Position numbers and translations under genes: made by a program. This document shows positions 1-7,601 of a stretch of DNA of 38,774 nucleotides, piece by piece (position 1 is the stretch's first letter; every line of letters starts with the position of its first letter). The stretch comes from a virus. The stretch lies in the IMG/VR virus record IMGVR_UViG_3300015360_000013, positions 1 to 38,774 of that record. One strand, given 5' to 3'. The notes under the pieces are model-generated. The model was given only the letters and a program-made list of their open reading frames with translations. It did not search any database and was not told the origin of the DNA.

Positions 1-123
1 GCAATTTCAATACAGAAAATCAGAATGTGACATCTCTTACTTTTGGAGGATCTGCTGGTTCAGCTGCAAGTGATTCAAAATTTTCTTCAGGAACAGCCTC
101 TGCTATTTCCATCGGGGGTACAC
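1..123. repeat. Terminal direct repeat, left copy (circular closure)
   Basis: Bases 1-123 are identical to bases 38652-38774. The beta-helix gene is open and in frame across the join, so the repeat is best read as the overlap left when a circular contig was cut, not as a biological long terminal repeat. Circular assemblies are expected for headful-packaging, circularly permuted phages, or for a replicating circle. Confidence 0.9.
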
Positions 124-548
124 TTGCTCTTCAAAATTGTATTATATCATCTAGTAATACAAATGCTGTAACAGGAGCGGGTTCTGTTTCTTTTGGAAAT
201 TTACTATTAGGGACACCAGGAACAATAAATGTAACCACTCAAGCTCCAATTATTAGATCCAATGATGCTGTTCAAATTAAAACTCCTGGAGCTTATCCTT
301 ATACAACAGTTCCTCAAGATGGAGTCATTTTAGTAGATACTGCATCTGCTAGAACAATTACTCCATTAGCATCTCCTTCACCTGGTCAAAGACATATTAT
401 CAAAGATAACGTTGGATCTGCTGGTACTAATAATATTACAGTCACTCCTAGTGGTAAAAACATCGATGGGGCTGCTTCTTTTGTTATAACAAATAATTAT
501 GGAAGCATTACCATTATATATAATGGTGTTCAGTGGATTATTGTGTGA
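1..548 (+). CDS. Beta-helix (pectate-lyase-like) tail protein, C-terminal part
   Basis: This is the 3' part of a gene that starts at 37775, runs off the right end and resumes here; with the 123-base overlap removed the whole frame is 1425 bases, 474 aa. The part seen here is rich in Gly, Ser, Thr and Ala with short beta-strand-like repeats. It ends with a hydrophilic stretch (ITVTPSGKNIDG near the C-terminus) that resembles the C-terminal beta-structures of phage fibre proteins. An internal ATG at 27 is not the real start. Neighbouring genes on both sides are tail-fibre-like. Assignment to a receptor-binding or tailspike role is inferred; no catalytic residues can be named. Confidence 0.75.
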   Translation, partial: NFNTENQNVTSLTFGGSAGSAASDSKFSSGTASAISIGGTLALQNCIISSSNTNAVTGAGSVSFGNLLLGTPGTINVTTQAPIIRSNDAVQIKTPGAYPYTTVPQDGVILVDTASARTITPLASPSPGQRHIIKDNVGSAGTNNITVTPSGKNIDGAASFVITNNYGSITIIYNGVQWIIV

Positions 549-592
549 TGATTCCTTCAGAAAGAAATAATTAAAATTATATAAGGTCTAAT

Positions 593-1270
593 ATGGCGTA
601 CAACCCAATAAAAAAAATCGGTTCAGTAGTTACTCAAACATTTACTGCTACAGGAACTTATACTCCAACAGCCGGAATGATATATTGCATTATTGAAGTT
701 GTAGGAAGTGGTGGGGGTGGAGGTGCATGTAATTTTAATGCTGCTATTAACCAAGGAAGTGGTGGTGGTGGTTCAGGTGGTTATGCAAAAGCTTTATATA
801 CTGCTGCACAAATCGGTGCTTCTCAAGCCGTTACTATTGCAGCTGCAGGAGCTGGTGGAGCTGCTGGTAACAATATAGGGGCAACAGGTGGTACGGTTAG
901 TGTAGGAGCTCTAATTTCTGCTACCGGTGGTGTCGGTGGACAACCTAGTAATACTGGAGGTATAAGCCCAGTAATTTTAGGAGGAGCCGGAGGGACTGGA
1001 ACAGTAAGTTCTGGAACTTTTATTATTGCATCTCAAGGTCAATATGGAATGGGTGGATATCCAGGAAATGGAGTATTTTCTATAGTTGGAGGTGGAGCTT
1101 CATCAAGATTTGGAGGCGGTGCTAACCCTCCTACAGCTCAAGATTCAGTAGGAAATAATGCGACTGGTTATGGATCTGGAGGAAGTGGTAGTTATGGATT
1201 TGCAGCAAGTCAAGCTGGTGGAAATGGAAGTAAAGGAATTGTTTTAATTACAGAATATATTAACAATTAG
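593..1270 (+). CDS. Glycine-rich tail fibre tip / adhesin-like protein
   Basis: 225 aa. The N-terminal 30 residues (TFTATGTYTPTAGM) match the usual opening of phage glycine-rich domains; the rest consists of Gly-rich runs (VGSGGGGGA, GSGGGGSGGYAK, GAGGAAG, GGVGG) separated by short beta-strand segments, ending in KGIVLITEY. This is the pattern of phage fibre-tip domains in which loops on a polyglycine scaffold contact the receptor. AAGG stands about 6 bases before the ATG. It follows the beta-helix gene by 44 bases and lies head-on to the glycosyltransferase gene. Receptor binding is inferred from the composition and position. Confidence 0.75.
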   Translation: MAYNPIKKIGSVVTQTFTATGTYTPTAGMIYCIIEVVGSGGGGGACNFNAAINQGSGGGGSGGYAKALYTAAQIGASQAVTIAAAGAGGAAGNNIGATGGTVSVGALISATGGVGGQPSNTGGISPVILGGAGGTGTVSSGTFIIASQGQYGMGGYPGNGVFSIVGGGASSRFGGGANPPTAQDSVGNNATGYGSGGSGSYGFAASQAGGNGSKGIVLITEYINN

Positions 1271-1275
1271 TGATT

Positions 1276-2061
1276 TTACATTTTGTCTTTGAGTATAGGG
1301 TCATAGATTTCATTCATTCCAATTTCTAAATTTATTAGGTCTTGAACTCCTGATCCCCAATTAATTCGTCTAGAAACCTTTTCATGCATAAAAAAATCTC
1401 GATCTCTTGACCAATAATGATTAATTCTAAAGATATCTACCGAATTTTGCGTGTCAAAAGCAGGAAATTGAACGTAAAATTCATGAGGGTGAGGGCATCC
1501 TGTTACATATTTTGGTTGGACTATTAGCTTTACAAATGTATTCCAATGATGATCATCTCTTGCTCGATGGGTTAGATAATTGACAATCTTTTCACCATCA
1601 TTAATCTTTTCAACACTTGAAGTTCCATAGCATCTCCAATACACTTTGATAGATGCAAATGATAAATAATCTCTTAAAATGTCATTAAGATAATTATTTG
1701 GACAGAAAAGAAATTCATCAGTATCAAGGAAAGCACACCATGTGTCCGAATATCTGATTCTTTCAATACAATCCATATAGGCATTCACCTGAATTTGATT
1801 CCAATCACTTTGTGCTATATGAGAGAAATTCCAAGGAATTAATGTAACAATATTTTCTTCAATGTATGGTTTTAGAATACTTTCAGGGCAATCTTTAGAA
1901 TCATTGTTGTATAAATAAAAATGATCAACACCCTGTTTTTTATGAAACTCGATCCATTCAGGGATATATTTAGCATCATTTTTGAAAATACAGCAGATCG
2001 AAAGTTCATGAGATTGGAGATGAGAAAAAACACAAAGATAGATTAAAAAAAAATATTTCAT
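1276..2061 (-). CDS. Exported GT92-like (DUF23) glycosyltransferase
   Basis: 261 aa from the chosen ATG at 2061, which follows GGGA by about 6 bases and gives a clean signal peptide (MKYFFLIYLCVFSHLQS, then HELSIC); an in-frame ATG at 2145 would bury that signal. Features of the GT92/DUF23 glycosyltransferases: ELSICCIFKND near residues 19-29, EWIEFHKKQGVDHFYLYNN at 35-53, the metal-binding D-x-D as FLDTDEF at 111-117, YWRCYGTSS at 141-149 and a late RINHYWSRD motif. It is encoded opposite to the flanking tail-fibre genes and stops 5 bases from the end of the glycine-rich fibre gene. The signal peptide predicts action outside the cytoplasm or in the envelope. Likely role, inferred: altering surface glycans to block superinfection or change the receptor. 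Proteins of this kind with signal peptides occur in environmental Chlamydiae (from memory, not checked). Confidence 0.75.
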   Translation of the reverse strand: MKYFFLIYLCVFSHLQSHELSICCIFKNDAKYIPEWIEFHKKQGVDHFYLYNNDSKDCPESILKPYIEENIVTLIPWNFSHIAQSDWNQIQVNAYMDCIERIRYSDTWCAFLDTDEFLFCPNNYLNDILRDYLSFASIKVYWRCYGTSSVEKINDGEKIVNYLTHRARDDHHWNTFVKLIVQPKYVTGCPHPHEFYVQFPAFDTQNSVDIFRINHYWSRDRDFFMHEKVSRRINWGSGVQDLINLEIGMNEIYDPILKDKM

Positions 2062-2182
2062 TTCAAATCCCGATTTGAACGTAAGATGCTTATAGAAACC
2101 GCTTAAGATATCAAGATTAAGATTATTATCATGGAATAATTTCATATTCTCATGTAGGATTGAGAAAAAGTCTGGTTAAAAT

Positions 2183-2971
2183 ATGACATCTTCTCAATCA
2201 AATGGTCCTTTAGCTAATTCACTCTATAGTCAAACAACGGGAACAACCAGTTCTGATGCTTTCATCACGCTTATTACTGACCGCGATCCTACAACTGGTG
2301 ATGTCAATTATCCCATCACAAAAAGATGGTTAAATACAAATCTAAATAAAGAATTCATTCTTGCAAGTTTTTCTTGTATTTCAGGAGTTACTACAGCTAA
2401 TTGGATTAACTTTACAGGTACAGGTACACCTATAGAAGAAATTATTGTACCTTCTGGAACATCGCCTATCTTACCAAATATAAGCGGGGCAGTGACTTAT
2501 ACGTCAACAGATGGATCAATTTTAATCAATGGTTCAGGTGCAAATACAATAAATTTCGGTGTAAATAATGTTCCTGTGTCATTCTTACCATCATTATTTT
2601 TTGGAAATGCTAATACGGGAATGACATTTGCATTACAAGAAGGAACCTATCTTCAGATTGGAAAACTTGTTTATGTTTATGGAAATATTATATTATCAAA
2701 TAAGGGTTCTGCTACAGGGAAAGCAACAATTAAAGGTACACCATCATTACCAGCTAACAGTAGTACTATCACCTCTACAATATCTGTTCACATGGATTCT
2801 GGTATTACTCTTGATGTAAATTTCACAAGCCTATTTGGATTTATGTCTACAAATTCTCTTGCTATTCAAATTTGGGAACAAGGTTCCGGTCAAACATCAT
2901 TTCAACTTAATGAAACATATTTTTCAAACACAACAGCTATTGAATTTTCTGGTACGTATTTAACGAATTAA
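2183..2971 (+). CDS. Tail fibre-like structural protein
   Basis: 262 aa. Residues about 40-90 contain DVNYPITKRWLNTN followed by GVTTANWINFTGTGTP, which parallels TSYPVGKRWIDT in the N-terminus of the large fibre at 34140; this looks like a shared virion-attachment or linker module. The middle (SGAVTYTSTDGSILINGSG) is a short beta-repeat often seen before phage fibre receptor domains. The C-terminal 120 residues form a Thr/Ser-rich beta-sandwich-like stretch I cannot assign. It ends 4 bases inside the oppositely oriented small exported protein gene. Probably the last gene of the receptor-binding block. Confidence 0.65.
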   Translation: MTSSQSNGPLANSLYSQTTGTTSSDAFITLITDRDPTTGDVNYPITKRWLNTNLNKEFILASFSCISGVTTANWINFTGTGTPIEEIIVPSGTSPILPNISGAVTYTSTDGSILINGSGANTINFGVNNVPVSFLPSLFFGNANTGMTFALQEGTYLQIGKLVYVYGNIILSNKGSATGKATIKGTPSLPANSSTITSTISVHMDSGITLDVNFTSLFGFMSTNSLAIQIWEQGSGQTSFQLNETYFSNTTAIEFSGTYLTN

Positions 2972-3249
2972 TAATTTATTCCTAGTTGATCCTGAGCCAA
3001 GTCTATTTCTCGAAGAAGACTATGGACATTATCAGGATAATCACTTTCATGATGCTGTCGATAAATGAAACTTGCATGCAATAACCCTTCGGTTCTTCCG
3101 AGGTAGTAAGCTTGCCAGTATATTTCAGGATATTGCTGACGAATGTCATTAGTTTTATGAGCTTCATTTAGAAAATCAAGATTACAATCATCGCAGGCTG
3201 ACGCAATAGCAGCCATAGAAACAATACAAAGAGTTAGGATTTTTCTCAC
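2968..3249 (-). CDS. Small exported protein of unknown function
   Basis: 93 aa, starting with GTG at 3249. The first 18-20 residues (MRKILTLCIVSMAAIASAC) form a signal peptide; ASAC at the end could be an atypical lipobox, otherwise signal peptidase I would cut after ASA. The mature part is hydrophilic, with CDDC at its start and YWQAYYLGRTEGLLHASF in the middle, probably helical. No family is recognised and no strong ribosome site is seen. It sits between the fibre cluster and the recombination operon and may be a cargo gene acting in the host envelope. Confidence 0.55.
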   Translation of the reverse strand: MRKILTLCIVSMAAIASACDDCNLDFLNEAHKTNDIRQQYPEIYWQAYYLGRTEGLLHASFIYRQHHESDYPDNVHSLLREIDLAQDQLGINY

Positions 3250-3288
3250 TTATCTATCTTTTTTTTGATTAAGTCTAAATTTTGATAT

Positions 3289-3480
3289 TTATACAACTAA
3301 GCGGCCCTTACAGATGTGAAGTTTTAAAACTTGCAACTCATGACTAATTTCTTGAACAGTCTTCGTCAGCTCTGCATTTTTTGCGTATAAAGAACGTCTT
3401 GTTTTTTCCCATTCATTCTTTATTTTACTGATTTCATATTTAGGATCAACTGTATTTTCAAAGAGGTCTAACTGCATCAT
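3289..3480 (-). CDS. Small coiled-coil protein at the end of the recombination operon
   Basis: 63 aa from the ATG at 3480 (MMQLDLFENTVDPKYEIS), which follows GGAG by 9 bases; a longer in-frame start at 3516 would overlap the exonuclease gene and lacks a ribosome site. Residues 15-55 are Glu/Lys/Leu-rich and predicted to form a helix or coiled coil. The QLDLFEN opening is common among small phage proteins encoded beside recombination genes. Function unknown. Confidence 0.6.
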   Translation of the reverse strand: MMQLDLFENTVDPKYEISKIKNEWEKTRRSLYAKNAELTKTVQEISHELQVLKLHICKGRLVV

Positions 3481-3482
3481 AC

Positions 3483-4049
3483 TTAAGTCTCCGGCGGTGT
3501 GGAATTGGCCACACAATTCCAGAACTCCAAATATTTTTCAAGCATTTTACTTATAAACTTCTCGTCTCTTTCTTCAATTATGGTTATACCTTCCTGACCG
3601 TCAAAGCTATAGTAAAAAATCATCTCTAAACCTGAGATATACATTTGATGCTGAAGTTGACATTTATAGTAATCAGGGATCACATTATTTTTGGCTAAAC
3701 GGTGGCTTGATCGTCCACATTTGATTTCAATAATTGTTTTCCTATCTTCACTGACGCCATCAAATGAAGCACTGATGAATGGCATAATTTCGCATTCTGC
3801 GACCATTGGTTTAACTTTAATGCCAGTCTGCAACTCAAAGCATGCCCTGGCTAATGGTTCAAGTTCCACGCCCCTTTGCATGTTCGCATTCATTGGCTCC
3901 ATCCACCCGAGCACTTTTTCTTCCCACACTTTTAGGGGCGTCTTGTATATCGATAGACCAAGAATGGCAGCGCTCTCGCTTGCTCCAATATGAAGCCGTC
4001 GGAATTCGTGCCACTGTGTCGATCCCTGTAAAAGTTCTATAATCTTCAT
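3483..4049 (-). CDS. YqaJ-like phage exonuclease (PD-(D/E)XK)
   Basis: 188 aa. Hallmarks of the YqaJ/lambda-exonuclease family are in order: an N-terminal Arg pair then IGASES (21-26), RGVELEP (59-65), the metal ligand Asp in SASFDG (D97), the E-x-K in IEIKCG (E108, K110) and the QLQHQ helix (131-135). These enzymes digest one strand of a dsDNA end and hand the overhang to an annealing protein. Its partner, the ERF-type annealer, is encoded just upstream in the same operon, so the two probably form a two-component single-strand annealing system for recombination and concatemer formation. AAGGA lies 5 bases before the ATG. Confidence 0.88.
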   Translation of the reverse strand: MKIIELLQGSTQWHEFRRLHIGASESAAILGLSIYKTPLKVWEEKVLGWMEPMNANMQRGVELEPLARACFELQTGIKVKPMVAECEIMPFISASFDGVSEDRKTIIEIKCGRSSHRLAKNNVIPDYYKCQLQHQMYISGLEMIFYYSFDGQEGITIIEERDEKFISKMLEKYLEFWNCVANSTPPET

Positions 4050-4080
4050 TTGAGTCCTTAAGTAGCATTTTAAACATGAG

Positions 4081-4695
4081 TTATTCCTTTGTTGCGACTT
4101 CCGAGTTCTTTCTCATTCCGTCTAAGATTTTTTCATATTCATCGATTTTAACTTCATTCCAGTTTGCTATCCCTTTTTTATTAAGATAGTTTTTTAAAAT
4201 CTTAAGGTATTCTGGAGAACAGTTACTTTCTAATTCAATAAGAATTTTAGCTTTATCTTTTGAGATACATGCGACTTCCGGTTCTTTCGGTTTAGTTTTG
4301 TTTTCTTTAGGCATCGCACCTTCTCCATCATCATCGTCTTGAGAAATGCCACATATTGCAGAAAGGCTATACCTTCTTGCGTAGCTCAATCCCGATCCAA
4401 TTCCTTGGGCATCATTTTTTGCGGTAACCACGGGCATTGTAGATCGAATCCACTGGCCTGACGAATGCAATAACAAAGTATTCAATACAAGCTTTTCATT
4501 TACAGTGTCCATCGTTTGAACAACTGACAGTCCATTTTTACTCAAAGGTGCACGGCACGCAGCCCATACAGCATTTAAATCTGCATAACGTGACTTAAAA
4601 TGAGGATTTAAAGAATCCTTTATAGCTGGTTCCATTTCACCTTGGCACTTGGATAACGAGATTGCTAAATCTGCTATGTTTTCTGATTGATTCAT
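4081..4695 (-). CDS. erf: ERF-family ssDNA annealing protein
   Basis: 204 aa. The ERF core is clear: NPHFKSRYADL (30-40), CRAPLSKNGLSVVQ (47-60), a central segment ending SYARRYSLSAICGI (104-117), then the acidic DDDDGEG. ERF proteins (phage P22 Erf is the type) bind ssDNA and anneal complementary strands, which circularises or recombines phage DNA. The C-terminal 75 residues are Lys/Glu-rich and linker-like, usual for this family. The start overlaps the upstream gene's stop as ATGA. The neighbouring YqaJ exonuclease supports the role. Confidence 0.88.
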   Translation of the reverse strand: MNQSENIADLAISLSKCQGEMEPAIKDSLNPHFKSRYADLNAVWAACRAPLSKNGLSVVQTMDTVNEKLVLNTLLLHSSGQWIRSTMPVVTAKNDAQGIGSGLSYARRYSLSAICGISQDDDDGEGAMPKENKTKPKEPEVACISKDKAKILIELESNCSPEYLKILKNYLNKKGIANWNEVKIDEYEKILDGMRKNSEVATKE

Positions 4696-4901
4696 ATGTC
4701 CTCACTTGGGTTAAAAAAATCTTCTTCTTCTCTTAATCTCACTACAAACTCTGAAAAGTTCTCAAAGATAGCAGCTATTTGTGAATTAGATAGGCTATCC
4801 AAAGCTTCTTTTCTTACTTTTTCCATATATTCTTGTAACATGACTATTCTTTCGTTTTCCTCTCGTAAATAACTGTCATCCATTTGAAGATAAAAGCTCA
4901 C
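4692..4901 (-). CDS. Small acidic helical protein, GTG start
   Basis: 69 aa beginning with GTG at 4901. The choice is firm because GGAGG stands 6 bases upstream and the GTG overlaps the previous stop as GTGA. The protein is helical and charged (YLREENERIVMLQEYMEKVR, VVRLREEEDFF). It overlaps the ERF gene by 4 bases, so translation is probably coupled to it. No family recognised; an accessory recombination or regulatory role would fit its place. Confidence 0.6.
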   Translation of the reverse strand: MSFYLQMDDSYLREENERIVMLQEYMEKVRKEALDSLSNSQIAAIFENFSEFVVRLREEEDFFNPSEDI

Positions 4902-5086
4902 GCTACACCTCCTACTAAATAACTAGTTATGTCTCTTAACTCATCCGATGTTCTTTTCATTTCCCAATTTAGTTGTTCAATTCTGTAACACAGATCCCAT
5001 CCAAACTTCTTTTCATTGTCTGCCATCAAAGACAATGTATTGCATAGCTTATCTGTAGTTTCTATTAATTGTTCCATTTCGTTCAT
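4898..5086 (-). CDS. First gene of the recombination operon, small helical protein
   Basis: 62 aa, predicted all helical (MEQLIETTDKLCNTLSLMAD, then RIEQLNWEMKRTSDELRD). AAGGAG is 5-6 bases before the ATG at 5086. As the promoter-proximal gene of the minus-strand operon it is likely expressed early. No family recognised. Confidence 0.6.
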   Translation of the reverse strand: MNEMEQLIETTDKLCNTLSLMADNEKKFGWDLCYRIEQLNWEMKRTSDELRDITSYLVGGVA

Positions 5087-5295
5087 ATTGACTCCTTTTT
5101 ATGTTATATCTAGCTTTCTCTACAAGCTGTCCGGCTTGGTGACCGGATCGACAGCGAGCTACTTGCTTTGATAACCGCAACTATATCACATGCATCAATT
5201 AATACGCAACATTTATAAATTACCGACGTCAAAAAAGATCCGTTTGCATTAAAACTAAGAAATGTGTAACATACTAGAATACAAGGAGAGTGTGT
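5087..5295. promoter_or_regulatory. Divergent early control region
   Basis: About 200 bases separate the minus-strand recombination operon from the plus-strand early operon, so both early promoters must lie here or overlap its edges. A short inverted repeat, TCCGG and CCGGA with an 8-base loop, lies near 5128-5145. An open minus-strand frame at 5110-5319 has unlikely composition and was not taken as a gene. Because a Cro-like HTH gene starts at its right edge, the region is a good candidate for operators, but no repeated operator was found by eye. Confidence 0.5.
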
Positions 5296-5490
5296 ATGAA
5301 TTTGAGAGATTATTTGCATTTTAACAGGATGACTGCCAGTTCTTTAGCAAAAAAATTAAACATTAGTCCGAATCATTTAAGAAGTATATGCCGCGGTGAT
5401 TTAAGATGTGGATTTGAACTTGCGACTAAGATTGAAATTATAACAGGTGGTCATGTCACCGTTAAGGAACTAAGAGAGAAAAATGATTGA
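5296..5490 (+). CDS. Cro-like helix-turn-helix DNA-binding protein
   Basis: 64 aa from the ATG at 5296, with AAGGAG 7 bases upstream; an in-frame GTG six bases earlier is too close to that site. SSLAKKLNISPNHLRSICRG (about residues 15-34) is a standard HTH of the Cro/CI type: helix, turn at NIS, recognition helix PNHLRSIC. The remainder (FELATKIEIITGGHVTVKEL) is the usual dimer-forming tail of such small repressors. As first gene of the early plus-strand operon beside a divergent promoter region it probably regulates both operons. No full-length CI partner is visible. Confidence 0.75.
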   Translation: MNLRDYLHFNRMTASSLAKKLNISPNHLRSICRGDLRCGFELATKIEIITGGHVTVKELREKND

Positions 5491-5737
5491 TATTTTAAGA
5501 AAGGTGTTTGGCAAAGAAAAAACAGAAGAACAGATCATGATAGATCTTTCTAAGGATATTCAATCCATTATGTTGGGCAAACCAATTGAATGTTGTTTAG
5601 GGATCTTGTCTTTAGAAATGGCTGTTATTTTATTTCGTTTCCAAGAAATGGATCCAAATATTGCGGATTACACCTTTAAAAGAATAAAAAATATGGTTAA
5701 TTCTTTAGAAAAAAAGAGGATTTCGACAGTTTCATGA
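5483..5737 (+). CDS. Early hypothetical protein
   Basis: 84 aa, overlapping the HTH gene by 8 bases (ATGATTGA), so translationally coupled to it. The protein is helical with a hydrophobic core segment (CCLGILSLEMAVILFRF) and charged ends. No family recognised. Possibly a cofactor of the regulator; that is only positional. Confidence 0.55.
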   Translation: MIDILRKVFGKEKTEEQIMIDLSKDIQSIMLGKPIECCLGILSLEMAVILFRFQEMDPNIADYTFKRIKNMVNSLEKKRISTVS

Positions 5738-5999
5738 AGAAATTGTTAAGAGATGCAAAATAAATCATCCTAGTGTTTAAGTCAATCCTCAGCGGAAACA
5801 GCTTAGCTTAGGGGGATTGCGCAAAACAGCGGATTTTTCTAGAAAATTATTATACGTTAGGAATAAATTCGAAAGCATTAAATAGAAAAGCCCAGCTTGT
5901 TGGCCGGGCTCTTCGGAGACTCAAAACATAAAATTAAATCGTCGTGATCTAATTTTATGAGTCTCCTGAGTTTTAATCAACACAAACTTAAGGAGGATC
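5738..5999. promoter_or_regulatory. Structured intergenic region with bulged hairpin
   Basis: About 260 bases before the replication gene. The clearest element is 5915-5966: GGAGACTCA (5915-5923), a 5-base bulge, TAAAATTA (5929-5936), a 13-base loop, then TAATTTTA and TGAGTCTCC pairing completely. Just upstream AGCCC (5889-5893) and GGGCT (5906-5910) can pair. There is no T-run directly after the long hairpin, so it is more likely a leader RNA fold or a protein site than a simple terminator. A strong AAGGAGG follows at 5990. Confidence 0.55.
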
Positions 6000-6059
6000 G
6001 TGTCTAATTTACATTCAGATACTTACAATTCATTTTTAAATTTCGGCGGTATTTCATGA
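6000..6059 (+). CDS. Short leader peptide coupled to the replication gene
   Basis: A 19-codon frame starts with GTG at 6000 directly after AAGGAGG (5990-5996, spacing only 3 bases) and ends with TGA overlapping the ATG of the next gene as ATGA. The following gene has only a weak ribosome site (GGCGG) of its own. The arrangement suggests translational coupling through a leader peptide. The short spacing between ribosome site and GTG is a weakness. Confidence 0.4.
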   Translation: MSNLHSDTYNSFLNFGGIS

Positions 6060-7027
6060 CCGTCTGTAGAACACATAGAACTAACAACTTTTTCATTATT
6101 TCTAATGTAACCGCTCAAAACCCAGATCTATCTTTTGAAGCTTTAGGAATGCTTACCTATTGTCTATCAATGCCCCCTAATTGGGAATTTCATCCAAAGA
6201 CATTATGGAAACAAAGAGATTGCGGAAGAGATAAGATTTATAAAAAATTTAATGAATTAATAAAAAACTATCATTGCATAAGAATTCGGTTGCCTAATCC
6301 TAAATTTCCTAATCTTCCTGGTGAAATTGAATATGAATTTTATGATGACGTCAATGACTGTAAACATCGAATTAAAGAGTTGGAAAAAACTAAATTATCC
6401 TTTGAGCACGGAGGTAATTTAAAATTAAGTTTACGCAATCCTGAAAAGCAGGATCCCACAGAAAAGGATCCTGTAAACCAGGTCATTATAAAAGACACTC
6501 TTTATACAAATAACAATAACAATATAAATTGCGCCGACAAAGTCGTCGCTCCAGTTAAGAAGAAACCTAAAGAAAAAAAAGAAAAAACTCCCACCAATAT
6601 TCGATTAGATCATGACATTCCCGAGCTACGCATAGAAACTTCAGACGAAGATCATCATAAATTAGTCGCTAAGTTCGGAAATAGTTTTACTCAAGAGTGT
6701 TATAACTATTTACAGCAATGGAAAATATCTAAATGGGAATCTGATCCCAAGCCTTTTCCCTCTCATACCGATTATTTCCGGATTATAAAATGGGTGTCTA
6801 AAGAAATAAAAAAATTAGAAGAAAGACCAACGACTAAGAAAAGTAATCTTGAAAAAGTAAAAGAAAAATTTAAACATTACGGAGTTTATAACGGTGCGAC
6901 ATGTTACATAACCGAGGATGCTATAGCTTTTGAGAGAGGAATTAATAATATATCTGTAAAATTTAAGGAATTAGGATTCGATGATCAGTTTTCGAATATG
7001 CTTATAAAATTCAACATAAAAATTTAA
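6056..7027 (+). CDS. Winged-helix replication initiation protein
   Basis: 323 aa. The N-terminal 100 residues match the winged-helix replication-protein pattern: LSFEALGMLTYCLSMPPNWE (25-44), then CGRDKIYKKFNELIKNYHCI (56-75) as recognition helix and wing. The centre is low-complexity and charged (KQDPTEKDPVNQ, TNNNNNIN, KKKPKEKKEK), a linker typical of phage O-like initiators. The C-terminal half (FPSHTDYFRIIKWVSKEIKK) resembles the tail regions that contact the origin or a helicase loader. No helicase or polymerase is encoded, so the phage would recruit the host replisome. First large gene of the early operon; the origin may lie within or just before it. Confidence 0.7.
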   Translation: MTVCRTHRTNNFFIISNVTAQNPDLSFEALGMLTYCLSMPPNWEFHPKTLWKQRDCGRDKIYKKFNELIKNYHCIRIRLPNPKFPNLPGEIEYEFYDDVNDCKHRIKELEKTKLSFEHGGNLKLSLRNPEKQDPTEKDPVNQVIIKDTLYTNNNNNINCADKVVAPVKKKPKEKKEKTPTNIRLDHDIPELRIETSDEDHHKLVAKFGNSFTQECYNYLQQWKISKWESDPKPFPSHTDYFRIIKWVSKEIKKLEERPTTKKSNLEKVKEKFKHYGVYNGATCYITEDAIAFERGINNISVKFKELGFDDQFSNMLIKFNIKI

Positions 7028-7037
7028 GGAGAAAAGT

Positions 7038-7259
7038 ATGGAATTTGAAGATATAGAAATTTTAATAGATAAATTACAGGATCATTTAAATTATTCTCTG
7101 ACTAGTTGTCATGAAATTTTGAATGGTGTAGGTGAAGAAAATCAGACACAGAGAACCGCTTCTGAATTAATATGTCTTCAATATTGGCTTCATAAGGAAA
7201 TTGAAATGGCAATAGATAATAGTGATTTAAAACACCTAGAGAGAATTGCTTCCCTCTAG
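7038..7259 (+). CDS. Small acidic early protein
   Basis: 73 aa, preceded by AAGGAG 7 bases before the ATG and 10 bases after the replication gene. Predicted all helical and acidic (FEDIEILIDKLQDHLNYS; CLQYWLHKEIEMAIDNSD). No family recognised. Confidence 0.6.
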   Translation: MEFEDIEILIDKLQDHLNYSLTSCHEILNGVGEENQTQRTASELICLQYWLHKEIEMAIDNSDLKHLERIASL

Positions 7260-7300
7260 GAACCATATTAAGGAGACTGGTGTATGAAATCAGTCGCTTA

Positions 7301-7363
7301 ATGAATATCAAATATTTGATTTATAACGCAATAAAAAAGACCGCTAAAGGTTCATCTCTTTAG
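7301..7363 (+). CDS. Possible 20-residue basic peptide
   Basis: A tiny frame (MNIKYLIYNAIKKTAKGSSL) overlaps the stop of a 5-codon frame (7284-7301, with AAGGAG upstream) as TAATG. Its stop lies inside the hairpin 7338-7369. The basic amphipathic character is suggestive, but length and overlap with the hairpin make this weak. Confidence 0.2.
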   Translation: MNIKYLIYNAIKKTAKGSSL

Positions 7364-7369
7364 CGGTCT
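7338..7369. terminator. Perfect 12-bp hairpin
   Basis: AGACCGCTAAAG (7338-7349) and CTTTAGCGGTCT (7358-7369) pair completely around an 8-base loop. On the plus strand no T-run follows; on the minus strand the stem is followed by six Ts (7333-7338 read in reverse). It therefore looks like a factor-independent terminator for minus-strand transcription, although no minus-strand gene lies just upstream, or an RNA-processing site between early genes. Confidence 0.6.
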
Positions 7370-7442
7370 AACCATAACACATAGGAGTCCACATAATGAA
7401 CGGTTAAGATATAACTTAATTTGAAATTAAAGGACAACAGAA

Positions 7443-7601
7443 ATGGTAACTGCCGGTCAATTCACTGGACGTGTTAGCCCTGAAAGAAGGGCAGTAATAA
7501 TAAAAATGTACGCACAAGGAATTTCACAGCAGCAGATAGCAGATAGAATGAGAACATCAAGGACTACTGTATCGAGCATTATTAAACGAAGCAAAGAATG
7601 A
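7443..7601 (+). CDS. Small helix-turn-helix protein
   Basis: 52 aa, too short for usual gene callers. The sequence VIIKMYAQGISQQQIADRMR followed by TSRTTVSSIIKRSKE is a resolvase-type HTH: MYAQGIS as first helix and turn, QQQIADRM as second helix, TSRTTVSSIIKR as recognition helix. AAAGGA precedes the ATG. Its stop overlaps the next start as ATGA. Probably a transcription regulator in the early operon. Confidence 0.7.
   Translation: MVTAGQFTGRVSPERRAVIIKMYAQGISQQQIADRMRTSRTTVSSIIKRSKE

Noticed and set aside
1-123. True direct terminal repeats as in T7-like phages
   Set aside because: Only 123 bases, inside a gene and in frame across the join; an assembly overlap explains it better.
3691-4077. 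Frames overlapping the exonuclease gene on both strands
   Set aside because: The exonuclease has all catalytic motifs; the overlapping frames show no family pattern.
5110-5319. 69-aa minus-strand frame in the early control region
   Set aside because: Composition is Cys/Ser/Ile-rich and not protein-like, it covers the divergent promoter region and the start of the HTH gene, and it has no ribosome site.
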